A stretch of 6,300 nucleotides of DNA. Source: JAICIG01 sp035532215 (GTDB lineage Bacteria > Planctomycetota > Planctomycetia > Pirellulales > JAICIG01). Shown in pieces: positions 6,000-6,300 of the stretch. The stretch spans positions 1-6,300 of the forward strand of contig DATKRK010000125.1 in the NCBI GenBank assembly GCA_035532215.1, in the 5' to 3' direction. Below the pieces are notes generated by a model, which saw nothing but the letters and a program-made list of their open reading frames with translations, made no database searches and had not been told where the DNA came from. Every line of letters starts with the position of its first letter. The stretch's first letter is position 1. Made by a program: the position numbers and the translations under genes.

Positions 6000-6300
6000 C
6001 CTATGCGAAAGCGACGCCGGGGGCAAGCTGAACGGCGGCCGGGTAGTGACACTATTTGAACGGGAGTCAAGGATAAACGCTCCGATACTGTAGGGAACGC
6101 CCTCCGTGGCGTTCCGTGAACCCAGTGTTCACCGTCGATCCTGCCTCTCGGAACGCCACGGAGGGCGTTCCGATATGGTTGGACCAGTCAAGGGTGATTG
6201 TTTCGCCTTGCGGCGGGTGCTTCATGGCGGATGTTTCACGGTGTTTAGGGAATGGCCAGGAGACGGAACGCGGCGATGAGTCGGCGACGGTAAATCAGTC
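6000..6300. other. Upstream flank of the vWA gene without a supportable gene
   Basis: Apart from the palindromic pair at 6090-6171, I see no gene here. A short + strand frame from ATG 6224 stays open to the window edge (25 codons, hydrophilic, no ribosome binding site), and a - strand frame enters from the right edge and stops at 6222-6224. Neither has a recognisable product. A gene beginning or ending beyond the window cannot be excluded. Confidence 0.5.
6090..6171. repeat. REP-like inverted pair, family B (GGAACGCC palindromes)
   Basis: Two 23-base arms (6094-6116 and 6149-6171) are perfect inverted copies, 32 bases apart. Each arm is also a hairpin with a perfect 8-bp stem GGAACGCC/GGCGTTCC and a 6-base loop (CTCCGT on the left, ACGGAG on the right). 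The left arm is directly preceded by GTAG (6090-6093), the head expected of RAYT-recognised REPs; the right arm has TATC at the equivalent place, so its head appears lost. The spacer contains a small TGAAC/GTTCA hairpin (6117-6121 / 6127-6131). It lies in the intergenic region upstream of the vWA gene, outside any gene. From memory this GGAACGCC-type palindrome is common in planctomycete spacers. Confidence 0.75.

Noticed and set aside
6071..6227. A - strand frame of about 50 codons starting with MKHPPQGE and crossing the family B palindromes
   Set aside because: Most of its sequence is translated REP; such frames arise by chance wherever the repeat occurs.
1..6300. CRISPR array, tRNA, rRNA or standard riboswitch
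   Set aside because: No regularly spaced direct repeats, no tRNA-like cloverleaf and no conserved rRNA or riboswitch core were seen on either strand by eye.

Overview
The window looks like chromosomal DNA of a planctomycete, probably from the Pirellulales. This is inferred from the GC-rich coding regions, the long antisense open frames over them, a membrane-anchored von Willebrand A (vWA) protein with a proline-rich tail, and paired GTAG-headed palindromes of a type I associate with planctomycete genomes. No rRNA, tRNA or phylogenetic marker is present, so the assignment is tentative.

Layout. A class I SAM-dependent methyltransferase lies on the + strand (184-873). It is followed by about 680 bases without a convincing gene (874-1552), made of alternating GC-palindromic and AT-rich blocks and ending in an inverted pair of REP-like palindromes (1388-1546). 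All remaining genes are on the - strand and read right to left as two units. The upstream unit (5944 to 3373) is a 656-aa vWA protein followed, 22 bases later, by a 192-aa two-TM membrane protein. The downstream unit (3166 to 1553) is an AAA_21/OLD-like ATPase followed, 3 bases later, by a 169-aa protein with a TOPRIM-like residue pattern. A candidate promoter with a perfect TATAAT lies just upstream of the ATPase. A second, different REP-like inverted pair (6090-6171) lies in the upstream flank of the vWA gene.

The most interesting part is the ATPase plus small TOPRIM-like protein. It resembles an OLD nuclease split into two adjacent genes, broadly like the PARIS and AbiL arrangements, and its base composition is visibly lower in GC than the flanking vWA operon. 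I infer an anti-phage or plasmid-exclusion cassette, but the sequence does not prove this. The two palindromic pairs differ in sequence yet share one architecture: GTAG directly next to a short perfect hairpin, present in inverted pairs. This matches what is known of REP elements mobilised by REP-associated tyrosine transposases (RAYTs); no RAYT gene is in the window.
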